Counted from the stretch's first letter, positions 55,283-63,362 are shown. The stretch is 64,000 nucleotides of DNA from Mesorhizobium loti (GCF_013170705.1 NZ_CP033334.1:806001-870000), one strand, 5' to 3'. Notes: generated from the letters alone by a model not told the origin. Made by a program: numbers and translations.

Positions 55283-56198
55283 TCTGCTTGGGCTCGGCAT
55301 CGTCGTCCTGGACGGGCTCCGCAGCGATAAGGGGGTCCTGCGCAAATGCCTCCAAGAACAGCTCTATGATGTGGTCCCGGTCCTTGAACACGGGGTGGCT
55401 GATGAAGTGCTGTTCTATCTCGCCAATGATCTGGGCCTTTGGCTTCGAGTCTTTGCGCTTCTGATCCATCGTCCACGACCGCCCCGGATGAAGAACATCC
55501 CACGGAGGCCGGGTGTTGCTGCGCGTGTCCACGTCGTCGCCATGCATACTGATCCCCCAACAGATGCCCGTGTCGGAGTTCCAGATAGGCAGGAACAAAC
55601 TGATCAAGTGGGCTTCGGCGAAGAGCTGAGCATTCGTGGCCGTAACCAGCCGCCGGCACTCGAAGTCCTCGATTCTGATGCTGTCAGGCAGACCGTTAGC
55701 CTCCGCGTAAGTCTGTACCGTCTTGATCATCCTGCGGTGGTCCTTGAGCCTCCCGAAGAGCCGATCGCCCTGCTCTCGTGGGGTCTTGGCCGACGTGGAG
55801 TTCGGGTCCGCCTTTCCAACGTAGATCGGGGTTTCGGTTTGCCGAATAAGCCGGTACGCAGGATGGTCTCCGTTGTAGTAGATGGCGTACACGCCAGCGC
55901 CATAGGAACGCGGGACAAGGTCCAAGGGAACGCGCGGTTGGGCCAACAGTGCAGCTGCCACGAGGCGCCCGGCTGAGTCGGGGTCTGCTGGATCAAACCA
56001 ACTCGATGGCTCTCTGACTGGGTCGAGGGACGCTGCCGTGCGATTGAGGTCTTCACTCAGGGACGTGAGCAACTCGCGTGTACGTTTGGAGCTGTGCTTG
56101 CTGAAGGTCGCAGCGAGGCTTTCTATTTCCCTAATGGCCTCGCGAATCTCCTCGACGATGACAAACTGCCTTGGCTTCTTCGCGGCCTTCTTGCCCAT
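55266..56198 (-). CDS. Eco29kI-family type II restriction endonuclease (GIY-YIG)
   Basis: This 310-aa protein has a helical N-terminus (~1-95) and the GIY-YIG core: GAGVYAIYYNG (~101), TPIYVGKAD (~123), a following Arg in GDRLFGRLKDH, and the catalytic Glu/Asn region in LFAEAHLISLFLPIWNSDTG (~200). This matches Eco29kI-type enzymes, which cut CCGC^GG. The start (ATG 56198 or GTG 56201) overlaps the methyltransferase stop, so they are coupled. Specificity is inferred from family only. Confidence 0.88.
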   Translation of the reverse strand: MGKKAAKKPRQFVIVEEIREAIREIESLAATFSKHSSKRTRELLTSLSEDLNRTAASLDPVREPSSWFDPADPDSAGRLVAAALLAQPRVPLDLVPRSYGAGVYAIYYNGDHPAYRLIRQTETPIYVGKADPNSTSAKTPREQGDRLFGRLKDHRRMIKTVQTYAEANGLPDSIRIEDFECRRLVTATNAQLFAEAHLISLFLPIWNSDTGICWGISMHGDDVDTRSNTRPPWDVLHPGRSWTMDQKRKDSKPKAQIIGEIEQHFISHPVFKDRDHIIELFLEAFAQDPLIAAEPVQDDDAEPKQNDTPD

Positions 56199-57373
56199 CA
56201 CGCTGCCTTCAGGCGTGGCGCGCGTTTCCTTGCACCTCGCACAGCCTCAAACATCTCCCGCCCCACGGCTTCGGCGAGCGGAACTGGAACCGCGTTGCCA
56301 CATTGCCTCATGTTCTCGGACCATGTGCCGACGAACTCGTAGTCATCGGGCAGACCTTGTAGACGCGCGGCCTCACGGACGCTGAAGTACCGCACACTGC
56401 CGTCACTTAGAGCCACCATGTTCTCGCCGCCTGGAACTCCGTGGACGCCCGCCTTGAGTGCCTTTGCAGGTCGGTCAAGAACACTGCCGGTGTGACCGGG
56501 GTAAGCCCGCGCGCCCGCTTGTAGAACATGATTTGGGATGGTCGGACGCAGAGAGGGTTCATTCAAGCCTTGAATTGCATCCCTCACAGTCCTCCAAGGA
56601 AGGCCGGCGGGTGGCATCTTTGCCTCCAAAAGGCGCCTTGCAGCCCCTGCATCCGCTCTGCTCACTCCGGCCTTCGGCGCGCTCATGTTGTGGCGCGACC
56701 AATACTCCCCGGTGACCCATTGGTCCCAGAGTAGGCGCTCGCGGGAGTGTGTCGGCATCAGTGCAGGCAGCGGTGCCCTCACGTCCGCCCGAAGACCCAA
56801 CACGATCACTCGATGTCGGTTTTGAGCCGCGCCATAGTCTGCGGCATTGACCCGATGGACCGCAACCCGGTAGGCGGCCTCCTCGGTGGTCACCGCCTGC
56901 AGTCTCGCCAAATGGGCGTGGCGATCTTCGTTGGGCCGGCGCTCGATGTCGGGGCAGGACAGAGAGAGCATCACCCATCGAAGGTAGTCCGCAAACGCTT
57001 CGCGGGCCAACCCTCGGACGTTCTCGAACAGGAACCCCGCCGGCCTTGCCTCACGCACGACGAGAACCGCCTCAGGCCACATGTCGCGCTCATCCTCGTG
57101 GCCTCGGTGCCGTCCTCCGATTGAGAACGGCTGACATGGCGGACCACCTGCCACCATGTCGATGCCTTGGTACGACGACCAATCAACCGTCCGAACGTCC
57201 TCTTCGTGGATAGGCCAGCCACTGACGTGGGCGATCTCACGGGAACGGTTGTGGAGAATGTTCACGACAGAATGGCGGTCCCACTCTGACATGCGCTGCG
57301 GTTTGAACCCCGCCATCGACAGCCCGAGGGCAAGACCCCCGCACCCCGTGAACAGTTCCACGCAGTTCATCAT
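56198..57373 (-). CDS. DNA (cytosine-5) methyltransferase, Eco29kI type
   Basis: This 391-aa C5 methyltransferase protects host DNA from the adjacent endonuclease. Motif I is FTGCGGLALGLSMAGF (~8), the catalytic Cys is in GGPPCQPFSIGGRHRG (Cys80), motif VI is ENVRGL (~113), motif VIII is AAQNRHRVIVLGLR (~183), and motif X is CGNAVPVPLAEAVGREM (~365). The start at 57373 follows AGGGG. It is the first gene of the R-M-Vsr operon, with a 284-bp leader that encodes no recognisable controller protein. Confidence 0.94.
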   Translation of the reverse strand: MMNCVELFTGCGGLALGLSMAGFKPQRMSEWDRHSVVNILHNRSREIAHVSGWPIHEEDVRTVDWSSYQGIDMVAGGPPCQPFSIGGRHRGHEDERDMWPEAVLVVREARPAGFLFENVRGLAREAFADYLRWVMLSLSCPDIERRPNEDRHAHLARLQAVTTEEAAYRVAVHRVNAADYGAAQNRHRVIVLGLRADVRAPLPALMPTHSRERLLWDQWVTGEYWSRHNMSAPKAGVSRADAGAARRLLEAKMPPAGLPWRTVRDAIQGLNEPSLRPTIPNHVLQAGARAYPGHTGSVLDRPAKALKAGVHGVPGGENMVALSDGSVRYFSVREAARLQGLPDDYEFVGTWSENMRQCGNAVPVPLAEAVGREMFEAVRGARKRAPRLKAA

Positions 57374-57643
57374 CCCGACCCCTAAGGCTTTTGCGCGGTC
57401 GACCACCGCCAGCACGCGACGCAGAACACCACGTGAACATAGTTACCGATTGGTTCAACAAATGTGAATCCCTCGGCCGGATGTTTCTTGGGGACCACGT
57501 TCGGGCGAGGCCACTCACGCCGCGAAACTGGAGGTTCCGAGGTTCTCACGCGCAATCGGCCCCGCAACCCCTTGGTACGCAAGGCTTTGAGTCGGGTTCT
57601 ATGGAGCCTGATGTCACAAGACTTGAACAAGATGCGGTCAAAG

Positions 57644-57657
57644 TGGGGAAATCCCCA
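57644..57657. promoter_or_regulatory. TGGGGA-AA-TCCCCA dyad in the methyltransferase leader
   Basis: A 14-bp dyad abuts the stop codon of the ParB/Srx-like gene and lies 271 bp before the methyltransferase start. The rest of the 57374-57643 leader shows no recognisable gene; one TTG-started 82-codon frame (57382-57630) has no family features. It may be a terminator stem or an operator. Confidence 0.3.
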
Positions 57658-58440
57658 TTAGAAGTCCGTTGTGCTTTCTTTGGGCAGTCGCTTTGAGATT
57701 TCTCGCTGCAAAGAAGACAGCTCGTTAGCGATGGCGCTGAGCGCCGGCTCACCCATGACCATGCGTGCGCTGTTCTTGGCCTGCTGAAGGAGTGCGATTA
57801 CCTCTTGCCGATGGTGTGCGTCGGGGTCCCATAGGTAGTCCGAGGCCTCGTCCACAAACCCGACGTCATCCTCTTCCCCTCGGCTCTTCATTAGCTGGGC
57901 GTAGGTTCGCGGGGCGTCAGCCTTCAGCCACCTGAGGATCGTCTTGTGGTCGATACCGCCGAGGTCGAGCGCCATCTGGCGGGCCGACTTGATTTTGCCG
58001 TTAGCGCGACCCCCTTTGGGTCCCGGATGCCTGTGCTGAAGAGCCTTGAGATAGTTCCGAAATGCCCCTCGCTTCTCCTTCACCGTCAGCTTCTCTCCGT
58101 GGAGCAGATTGGCCTGAGATGCTTGCCACAGCAGGTCCTCCCGGCTGCTCACCTGGACGAGTTCAGCCTCTATCAGGCGCTTGCCGAGGTGGTAAGCAGC
58201 GGTGGCGCGATGCCAACCGTCGATGATTGTGTAGACCTTGCGGGCACCCTTGGCCTGCGTCTCGGCTACCTTAATCGGTGGAAACCCGACGACCACATCG
58301 CCGTCAGGGGCATACTCCCGCATCGCTTGCTTGTACGCGCGGACGACCTTGACCTTGGTCTTCTCGCGAATCTGGGTGTTCGTGTCGAACAAGAGGTCGG
58401 CAATAGGTATGTGCTTTGTGGTCAAGTCAGGTCTCCGCAT
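57658..58440 (-). CDS. ParB/Srx-like nuclease-fold protein
   Basis: This 260-aa protein resembles ParB N-terminal (ParB/sulfiredoxin superfamily) proteins. It has IPIADLLFDTNTQIREK at the start, VGFPPIKVAE (~48), and the central IDGWHRATAAYHLGKRLIEAEL (~68) that corresponds to the superfamily's GxxR/DGxHR loop. Then come helical DNA-binding-like regions (AFRNYLKALQHRHPGPKGGRANGKIKSARQMALDLGGIDHKTILRWLK) resembling a helix-turn-helix. ATG 58440 overlaps the upstream gene by 14 bp; a TTG at 58425 with GGAG upstream is an alternative. It may act as a DNA-binding regulator or nucleotidase rather than in partition. Confidence 0.75.
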   Translation of the reverse strand: MRRPDLTTKHIPIADLLFDTNTQIREKTKVKVVRAYKQAMREYAPDGDVVVGFPPIKVAETQAKGARKVYTIIDGWHRATAAYHLGKRLIEAELVQVSSREDLLWQASQANLLHGEKLTVKEKRGAFRNYLKALQHRHPGPKGGRANGKIKSARQMALDLGGIDHKTILRWLKADAPRTYAQLMKSRGEEDDVGFVDEASDYLWDPDAHHRQEVIALLQQAKNSARMVMGEPALSAIANELSSLQREISKRLPKESTTDF

Positions 58441-59059
58441 TGCTGGGCAGATCGGGTCGTCGGTGCTGAACCAGCAACTCCGTTGCTTCCTCCAGAGCCT
58501 CGCCAATGTGCCTCAGGACCCGTCCACGGGACCTCGGGTAGACGTGCAGTTCCTTCACGTTTGCCCCTTCGCCCCACCTCTTGTGCGTCCCTGAGGCCAT
58601 CTTGTGGATCAGCTTTGCCGCCTGCACCCGCTTGAACTCGGTCTTGCGCTCGGCCTGTGGATCGTCGCGAATGATCATCTCGATTGCGAGCCAAGCCGCC
58701 ACCATCCGACGAGGGTCCACTGCGGCCCTTCTGAGCCTCGCCCAGGCGGCCTTGGCGCGATCCTGAGGAGACAGCCCGCGAAGCCTGAACGCCTCCACAT
58801 GCGGCCCTGAGGTCTGCAGTAAGGTGGCCACGCGGTCGACCGCATTGCGGACATAGGCGTCATCCTCATGTGCCTCCAGCCACGCCATCGCGGCGGCCCG
58901 GTATGGTGCCATCTCTCGCGCCCCGTAGGATGGACGGTACGGGCTCCCATGGCGCGAGTAGTGATCTGCGTGCGGTCGACAGAACCGGGTGTCCAGCCCA
59001 TCCTCTGTGCCTGCGCGGGCTGGGTTGCTGCATCCCACCACACGGCATCGGCTGAACAT
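58427..59059 (-). CDS. Hypothetical protein with Cys/His cluster
   Basis: This 210-aa protein opens with a possible zinc site, CRVVGCSNPARAG..RFCRPHADHYSRHGSP (~4-38), followed by helical segments with many Arg/Ala residues and HKMASGTHKRWGEGANVKELHVYPRSRGRVLRHIG near residue 160. I do not recognise a family. ATG 59059 with AGGAG upstream is preferred to a TTG at 59128. Its stop overlaps the ParB/Srx-like gene, so the two probably work together; the Cys/His cluster suggests nucleic-acid binding. Confidence 0.6.
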   Translation of the reverse strand: MFSRCRVVGCSNPARAGTEDGLDTRFCRPHADHYSRHGSPYRPSYGAREMAPYRAAAMAWLEAHEDDAYVRNAVDRVATLLQTSGPHVEAFRLRGLSPQDRAKAAWARLRRAAVDPRRMVAAWLAIEMIIRDDPQAERKTEFKRVQAAKLIHKMASGTHKRWGEGANVKELHVYPRSRGRVLRHIGEALEEATELLVQHRRPDLPSNAET

Positions 59060-59261
59060 GTGGCTCGGCTCCTGAGCCCGCCCCTTCACCTCGGCCTTGC
59101 GTTCGCGCCTCGCCGTCCAATTCGTCAATTCGGGTATCCGTCAAAATGGCCACCCCGCACCTCGGGGGAGACGTGCATGTAGCGGCTTGGCCATCCGAGC
59201 GACAGGGGCAAATGCGCACGGTCTGTGCCTCTCCCCGGTGTAATGATAGGCTGGGCTTCAA

Positions 59262-59288
59262 CCTCTGTTGCCGGAGGCAACGCAGAGG
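59262..59288. promoter_or_regulatory. Hairpin in the divergent gap
   Basis: CCTCTG-TTGCC pairs with GGCAA-CG-CAGAGG (11 bp with a 2-nt bulge) around GGA, between the Cys/His-cluster gene and the nuclease gene. No T tract follows. It may be an operator or leader structure. Confidence 0.3.
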
Positions 59289-59319
59289 GTCTGTCTTGTG
59301 AGGCCGGGGGGCATTCACT

Positions 59320-60117
59320 GTGGAGCCCGAGGACGTGAAGTCCCGCATTGAGTTTGCTCTGGCCGGCGGTCGTCTGAGCCAATGGCAAAGACATTTCCTC
59401 ATCGACATTCACGCCCGTCTGGAGAAGTACGGCTCCAACACGCGGCTGACCGACAAGCAGCGCGCCAAGCTCTTCGAGGCCATTGGCTACGCCCCACCAA
59501 TCAGCCCCGCACAGCCACGACCGAACAAGTCTCAGTCACCAACCTGGAGACCGCGTCGCCGACGGAGCCCGATTGTGCGCGAAGCCCGGTATCTGGCCGG
59601 CCGGTTTGCCAGAGCCTTTGGGTTCGCCCTGGCTTTGGTCGTCGGTTCCCTCATCTACTCCTACGTCACCCACCCGCACACGACCTCAAGCTCAAGCGAC
59701 CCGAGCCCTGCATTGCCAGATGCTGGAAGCCCGAGGCCATTGGCGAAGAGCCAGTTCACGATCACGGACGGTGATACCATTCGGCTCAGCGGCGCCGCGA
59801 AAGGAACCCGGCTGGTCGGCTTCAATGCGCCCGAAAGCATCGAGCCAAGGTGCGACGCTGAGGCAGACCTTGGGCGTCGAGCGAAGGCGCGACTCAAAGA
59901 GTTGGTTGCCACCGCGAAGCTGGAGCTGAAGATGGTTCCATGTTCATGCCCGCCGGGGACAGAGGGCACGGGCGCCTGCAACTACGGCCGAAGCTGCGGC
60001 TCTCTCTTTGCCGATGGCCGCGATGTTGGCGACGTGCTGGTGACAGAGGGATTGGCTGTGCCGTTTGTCTGCGGCTCGACGAGTTGTCCGCCGACGCCTC
60101 GCCCGTGGTGTAAGTAA
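59320..60117 (+). CDS. Membrane-anchored nuclease of the staphylococcal nuclease fold
   Basis: This 265-aa protein has an N-terminal helical region (~1-75), an Arg-rich stretch (WRPRRRRSPIVREARYL), one transmembrane helix (~95-113, AFGFALALVVGSLIYSYV), a Ser/Pro linker and a C-terminal SNase domain (~145-265). Catalytic residues are in TDGDTIRL, TRLVGFNAPE and NYGRSCG, matching the Asp, Arg, Glu and Arg of the family. Extra cysteines suggest disulphides in the periplasm. The GTG start at 59320 has a G-rich site upstream. It could degrade incoming or extracellular DNA. Confidence 0.75.
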   Translation: MEPEDVKSRIEFALAGGRLSQWQRHFLIDIHARLEKYGSNTRLTDKQRAKLFEAIGYAPPISPAQPRPNKSQSPTWRPRRRRSPIVREARYLAGRFARAFGFALALVVGSLIYSYVTHPHTTSSSSDPSPALPDAGSPRPLAKSQFTITDGDTIRLSGAAKGTRLVGFNAPESIEPRCDAEADLGRRAKARLKELVATAKLELKMVPCSCPPGTEGTGACNYGRSCGSLFADGRDVGDVLVTEGLAVPFVCGSTSCPPTPRPWCK

Positions 60118-60168
60118 CGCGATGCCACTCGCCGAGGAGGCCGAGAAAGCGCCTGCCTCGGCTTGCCC

Positions 60169-60747
60169 TTAGCCGGGTTGCTTGGGTGCTGACGCGCGGC
60201 TTCGGATGATGCTGGCAAGGTCATCTGCTTCCTTCATCAGCCTGAACACCTCAGCCCTGATTTCGAGATACCGAGTCAGCTCGTCGTGCGCCTGATGCTT
60301 CATGTCATCAAACGTGAACGGGGCAATCGCCGCCTTACTCAGAAATCTCTCAAAGTTCACCACCCGGGCTTCCTCGTCAGAGGGCGCCAAGACCCGCAGC
60401 CACTCCCGCCAAGATTTCTGCCCCTTCCTCTCGTTGCATGTTCGACAGCTTGGCACGAGATTGCGGACCCGATGCCCGTGCCCCGAGAACTCGCCTCCGA
60501 TTACCCGGTTGAAGACGTGATCCCATGTTGCTGCAGGCTGGCCACAGTAGGCGCACACGAGATCTTCTTCGGGATCTTGCCCAAGGTCGCGAATGGCTTC
60601 CGCTGCGGCCTCTGGGGAATACTCGTCGAATGGCGCCAACGCCGAGGCGAACGCATTTGCGAAGGTGCTTTTGCGCTGCATGATGCTCTGATGGCGCAAG
60701 TACTTCTTGATGCTTGCAAGCCTCATAGGGGTCTGCCGCGCCTTCAT
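60169..60747 (-). CDS. HNH endonuclease
   Basis: This 192-aa protein has a canonical HNH core: zinc pair CAYC (65-68), the DH of TWDHVFNRVIGGEFSGHG (76-77), NLVPSCRTCNERKGQKSW (97-113). N- and C-terminal helices flank it. ATG 60747 overlaps the serine recombinase stop (ATGA), so the two are translationally coupled. Pairing with a recombinase suggests a mobile-element function or a homing-like defence nuclease. Confidence 0.87.
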   Translation of the reverse strand: MKARQTPMRLASIKKYLRHQSIMQRKSTFANAFASALAPFDEYSPEAAAEAIRDLGQDPEEDLVCAYCGQPAATWDHVFNRVIGGEFSGHGHRVRNLVPSCRTCNERKGQKSWREWLRVLAPSDEEARVVNFERFLSKAAIAPFTFDDMKHQAHDELTRYLEIRAEVFRLMKEADDLASIIRSRASAPKQPG

Positions 60748-61376
60748 TGAGCGGCCATTTCGTTGGCCTTGAGTCGCTGAGCCAACCGAGCAAGCGTTGA
60801 CCGAGAACATTTGGTCGCAGCCACAATGCTACTCCAGCTCTGACCGTTGCGGAGCATGTCGACAAGGGCCTCATTCCGCTCTGCGTCCTCTGGCCGCCCC
60901 TTCATCTTCCCCTCTGCCTTCGCCTTGGCGATCCCCTGAGCCTGCCTGCGGCGTCGGTCGTCGTAGTCCTTGCGGGCGATGGCGGCGAGCATGTCGAGCA
61001 GCATCCCGTTGATCGCATCGAACATGCGCCCGGTGAAGGCGTCCTCGGTCTTCAGCATCATGTGCGAGGTCGGCAAGTCCAGCGCCACGACCTTCACCTC
61101 TCGGTCCTTGATCTCGCGCTTGAGCTGGTCCCAGTCCTTATCCGAGAGGCGGCTCAGACGGTCGACCTGTTCGGTGAGCAGTATGTCGCCGGGCTTGCTG
61201 TCCCTGAGCAGTCGGAACAGCTCCGGCCTGTGCAGCGAAGCCCCGCTCTCGTTCTCCTCGTAAGTGGCGGCGATGGTCAGCCCTCGTTCCCGGCAGAACG
61301 CTTCAAGGTCCTCCCGGGCACGCCCTGCGTCCTGCTCCTTGGTCGAGGCCCTGAGGTAGGCTCGGATGAATGTCAC
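60744..61376 (-). CDS. Small serine recombinase (resolvase/invertase family)
   Basis: This 210-aa recombinase has the catalytic Ser11 in YLRASTKEQDAGRA, the RP-ELFRLL and LTEQVDRLSR motifs (~53-80), the long E helix (~105-135), KAEGKMKGRPEDAERN, and a C-terminal helix-turn-helix (GQSWSSIVAATKCSRSTLARL; ~172-195). The length is that of resolvases and invertases rather than large integrases. The GTG start at 61376 has TGGAG upstream. A repeat cluster directly upstream is its probable site and operator. Confidence 0.9.
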   Translation of the reverse strand: MTFIRAYLRASTKEQDAGRAREDLEAFCRERGLTIAATYEENESGASLHRPELFRLLRDSKPGDILLTEQVDRLSRLSDKDWDQLKREIKDREVKVVALDLPTSHMMLKTEDAFTGRMFDAINGMLLDMLAAIARKDYDDRRRRQAQGIAKAKAEGKMKGRPEDAERNEALVDMLRNGQSWSSIVAATKCSRSTLARLAQRLKANEMAAQ

Positions 61377-61395
61377 GGTGCGCGCTCCAGTTCGG

Positions 61396-61456
61396 TTTGA
61401 CTGGTTCGCTAATAGATGGTTCGCTTTGACTGGTCAAGAGGCATTTAGCGAACCAG
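61396..61456. promoter_or_regulatory. Repeat cluster upstream of the recombinase (res-like site)
   Basis: CTGGTTCGCTAA (61401-61412) and TTAGCGAACCAG (61445-61456) form a perfect 12-bp inverted repeat with 32 bp between. Inside are another TGGTTCGCT (61417-61425) and a direct repeat of TTTGACTGGT (61396 and 61425). Such multi-subsite clusters next to a small serine recombinase are typical of res sites that also autoregulate it. Confidence 0.65.
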
Positions 61457-61570
61457 CTTCGACCCGGTGCGGTAAGGGCACACCCAAAAGAGACTTGGTG
61501 ATCTGGCTGTTCAAAACAACGCCACGGCGGGCGCTTAGTATGGGGACTATGCCTAAGCAGGATGGTTGCA

Positions 61571-62314
61571 ATGAGAGAAGACGAGCGGATTTCGATCGTT
61601 AAGGAACTCCTCTTCGCCTATGTGAAGAGCCCGTCCCTGCGCCACATCCGCGACCCCTATTCCGTGATTAGGTTGGCGCAGGAGATCGTTAGGCGGATTG
61701 ACCGGGGCAATTCGATCTGGAGGAAGTGGGACGGGCAACGCGAGGTCCTTCTCAAGTCCGCCCTGGGTTGTTGGATACCAGTCGAGGCTCTGCGCGACTT
61801 CATCAACGAGATGCCGGGGCCACAGGTTACGGCGACAGATGTCGGCCAGCGCCTGAGAGCGTTCGAGGACGAGGAGTACTTCTCGTACCCAAAAGAGGAG
61901 CTTCGCCCTGGGTGTCTTGCGCTCTACGAGAGGGAAAGGGCCGAGGGTACCGAGCTTCCGGCCATCATCGGCCTACTCAGAGACCACGTAGAACAGGAAG
62001 AGGAGCGACTTCGGGTAGAGCAGCAGCAGCGGTACCAGCGATGGCGTGAAGAGGACCGGATGGCTCGCGAACAGCGGCTCCTGTCAGGCGCTGACTGCAA
62101 GTGGACGCAGCTCCAGAAATCGCCTCATTGGTTTTGCCGGGCCAATGGAAGGACATACCGTCTTTCGCCAACAAAGGACAAAATGTGGAACCTCTACCGC
62201 GTTAGTTCGGTCACGGAGGAAGACGAGAGAGCCTTGATCGGGAAGTACCGAGGGCGTGGCGACGCGACGAAAGTGGTTTCGCAAATGGCCTATCAGCCGG
62301 AGCCAAGGTGGTAA
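61571..62314 (+). CDS. Hypothetical protein, charged
   Basis: This 247-aa protein is Arg/Glu-rich, with a long charged helix (DHVEQEEERLRVEQQQRYQRWREEDRMAREQRLL; ~135-170) that could be a coiled coil, and a C-terminal domain with SPHWFCRANGRTYRLSPTKDKMWNLYRV. The N-terminus (ISIVKELLFAYVKSPSLRHIRDPY) looks helical. I do not recognise a family. ATG 61571 has AGGATGG upstream; ATG 61562 is possible. It diverges from the recombinase. Confidence 0.55.
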   Translation: MREDERISIVKELLFAYVKSPSLRHIRDPYSVIRLAQEIVRRIDRGNSIWRKWDGQREVLLKSALGCWIPVEALRDFINEMPGPQVTATDVGQRLRAFEDEEYFSYPKEELRPGCLALYERERAEGTELPAIIGLLRDHVEQEEERLRVEQQQRYQRWREEDRMAREQRLLSGADCKWTQLQKSPHWFCRANGRTYRLSPTKDKMWNLYRVSSVTEEDERALIGKYRGRGDATKVVSQMAYQPEPRW

Positions 62315-62420
62315 CCTCGGCAGAACGGTAAATCGGAGCCACAGCCTTGAGCCACAGCAAAGGGAAACGGTGCCGATGGCGTTAGCCCGTGGTAAGGAAG
62401 CTCATTTCGTGGAGGCTTAG

Positions 62421-63002
62421 ATGGGGCAACTACCTTACCGCCAGCATTGGGACGCCTTGGTGCTGCAGTCATACAGGTCGTTCTTACAGGCGGAGGACCG
62501 ACTGCCACTGGCGTTAGCTGACGGGGACAACTACGAGTCGGCGTGTTTCGAGGCACTGCGCCATGCCATGTCTGGGTCAATCTTCCTCTACCACTTCTCT
62601 GACATCGCGGCGGTTAGGAACCTGATCCCCAACCTGGTGGTTGGAAACCCCGGCACGTCCAAGCAAGTTCTGCAGGCCACGCGGCAGCGAATAAGTGACG
62701 TCCTACGCGCGTCGCAGATGCATCAGCAGGATTACCACAAGCTGCTCGGTGAAGCAGCGAACGCCGTGAAGCACGGAGTGCTGGATCATCAAACCACATA
62801 CGTCGACAGGTCAGGCATGGTATTGGCTATCATGTCGGTACAGGCCCAACACGGCGAAGGTAAGCTGGCTTCTCAGCCTCAAGTTGTTATCCGGGCCGAA
62901 GCTCGGGGCCACCAGCCCGAGCGGCATTTCTCGCTTCGCGCCGTCATGGACGCTGTGATCGGTGCGTGGTGCGGGCTCCAGCTGGGATTGTCCCTGCCTT
63001 AG
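62421..63002 (+). CDS. Hypothetical protein
   Basis: This 193-aa, mainly helical protein opens MGQLPYRQHWDALVLQSYRSF and contains EALRHAMSGSIFLYHFSDIAAV (~45), QDYHKLLGEAANAVKHGVLDH (~110) and ARGHQPERHFSLRAVMDAVIGAWCG at the end. It has GAGG ten bases upstream of its start. I do not recognise a family. The AANAVKHG stretch resembles HEPN-like or Abi-type helical proteins loosely; this is not strong. Confidence 0.5.
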   Translation: MGQLPYRQHWDALVLQSYRSFLQAEDRLPLALADGDNYESACFEALRHAMSGSIFLYHFSDIAAVRNLIPNLVVGNPGTSKQVLQATRQRISDVLRASQMHQQDYHKLLGEAANAVKHGVLDHQTTYVDRSGMVLAIMSVQAQHGEGKLASQPQVVIRAEARGHQPERHFSLRAVMDAVIGAWCGLQLGLSLP

Positions 63003-63120
63003 TTCACCCTTTCTGCAGCCTGATCGAGGGGGGGCACGGGGGGCTCCGCGCGAGCCAGTTATCCGATCCCCCGCTCAGAGATTTCTACCAAACATTCCCG
63101 ACCTCCATTGGCATCTCCTC

Positions 63121-63362
63121 ATGGCACTCCATTGGTTCAACCCTCCGGTCTACGTCAGGACCGACCGCCCTGGCATCCGCTTCGGGGTAAGCCACGTCGA
63201 GGGGGCCGCTGAGCAACTCCTCAAGTGGAGCAAGCGTGGCCCTAATGGAAGCAGGCGGTGGAGACCTGCATGGCAGCCATTGAAGGACAGGTGCCTTCTC
63301 AGGACGCCCGCAGGGCATTCGAGGCAGCGGCCAAGCAGGAGAACAGGTTCCTCCCTCAGTGA
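63121..63362 (+). pseudogene. DUF982 gene with a one-base deletion
   Basis: The first 41 codons read MALHWFNPPVYVRTDRPGIR..VEGAAEQLLKWSKRGP, a normal DUF982 start. After CCT at 63241-63243 only AA remains before TGG at 63246; one base further and the frame continues WKQAVETCMAAIEG..SQDARRAFEAAAKQ to a stop at 63360-63362, the family's usual second half. A single missing base near 63244 therefore breaks the gene, or the assembly has an error there. DUF982 proteins are small, common in rhizobia and of unknown function. Confidence 0.75.

Noticed and set aside
57382..57630. TTG-started 82-codon frame upstream of the methyltransferase, considered as a controller protein
   Set aside because: It lacks a helix-turn-helix pattern and a good ribosome site. 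Its position is suggestive, but I could not support it.
60744..61376. Serine recombinase as the certain integrase of the island
   Set aside because: At 210 aa it is a resolvase/invertase-size protein located inside the island, not at the comM junction; its site repeats are not seen near 53066. It stays only a candidate.
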